NCBI RefSeq assembly: GCF_040115645.1
Contig: NC_089542.1
Location: 5,456,001 to 5,520,000 of the forward strand
From: Euwallacea fornicatus
Taxonomy: Eukaryota > Arthropoda > Insecta > Coleoptera > Curculionidae
Length of the DNA stretch: 64,000 nucleotides
Direction of reading: 5' to 3'
The notes under the pieces: generated by a model
Databases searched by the model: none
Seen by the model: only the letters and a program-made list of their open reading frames with translations
What the model was told of the DNA's origin: nothing
Part shown: piece by piece, positions 63,701 to 64,000 of the stretch
How the letters are laid out: each line of letters begins with the position of its first letter
How positions within the stretch are numbered: the stretch's first letter is position 1
Translations under genes and position numbers: made by a program

Positions 63701-64000
63701 CCTACTAAGGTACTTAAAAGAAATAAAACCAATAAATTAATGATGTAAGTAGCAGATACATGTAGGCGTGCACTGCAAATGCTCATTCTATTCAAGTTCC
63801 ATTTGCGATGATAAATGAAGGCAGCAAATATATGCGTATCAAATATTCAAATTCGAATTAATCAGGAGCGGAATGAAAATAGGAAAGATGCTTCTGTCGA
63901 ATTTAATGGTTTCACAATTATATTGTTCCATTCCACAAAATCCTGTTGGAATAATAATTAATATTTGTCATCGCTCGTATTTTGTTAAGCTTACTTCAAC
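57764..64000. other. Non-coding interval to the right edge
   Basis: No gene recognised in about 6.2 kb. Open frames at 59242-59424 (Glu/Lys/Met-rich), 60526-60732 minus and 63329-63547 have no family match and no exon context. Confidence 0.45.
58746..58766. repeat. (TTAA)n microsatellite
   Basis: Five consecutive TTAA units followed by TTATTATT; a simple-sequence tract. Confidence 0.9.

Noticed and set aside
1..64000. tRNA genes, rRNA and CRISPR arrays
   Set aside because: No GGTTCGAATCC-type B box with a matching A box and cloverleaf, no rRNA-like stretch, and no regularly spaced identical repeats. The eukaryotic gene structure also argues against CRISPR.

Overview
This window looks like AT-rich nuclear DNA of an insect, probably a beetle. 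The order-level guess is only an impression from protein similarity and transposon content. Genes have short GT-AG exons, introns run from about 50 bp to 14 kb, and long stretches are non-coding. The selenoprotein T homologue has cysteine where vertebrates have selenocysteine, as is usual in insects. There is no bacterial-type gene organisation, no CRISPR array, and I recognised no tRNA or rRNA gene.

Layout. 1-2014 is non-coding with one inverted-repeat element. 2015-5896 is a compact housekeeping cluster: SelT-like (minus), eIF3 subunit h (plus) and PITHD1 (minus). The last two converge with interleaved poly(A) signals. 10463-11419 is a four-exon SPRY/SOCS-box gene of SPSB3 type (plus). 14244-34737 is a seven-exon secreted fasciclin-domain gene of midline-fasciclin/TGFBI type (minus) with a 13.9 kb first intron. 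34738-40984 is non-coding with one LINE remnant. 41901-52092 is an anoctamin-10 (TMEM16K) gene on the minus strand, rebuilt as eleven exons in a consistent reading frame, with a candidate alternative last exon at 40990-41307. 52093-64000 is mostly non-coding with transposon relics and one possible orphan terminal exon.

The genes are independent and do not form a pathway: ER redox/selenoprotein family, translation initiation, a proteasome-type PITH protein, a predicted ubiquitin-ligase adaptor, an extracellular adhesion protein and an intracellular-membrane anoctamin. I found no convincing new biological system. The most notable unexplained signals are: a 35-bp core sequence repeated at least ten times in introns; a MITE that sits inside one of two copies of a local duplication, with a relative 31 kb away; three Tc1/mariner-type elements whose inverted termini can still be paired; and scattered AGATGGCGC-type sites that resemble an insect architectural-protein motif. 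Exon joins were deduced by hand from splice signals and reading-frame continuity, so individual junctions may be off by a few bases.
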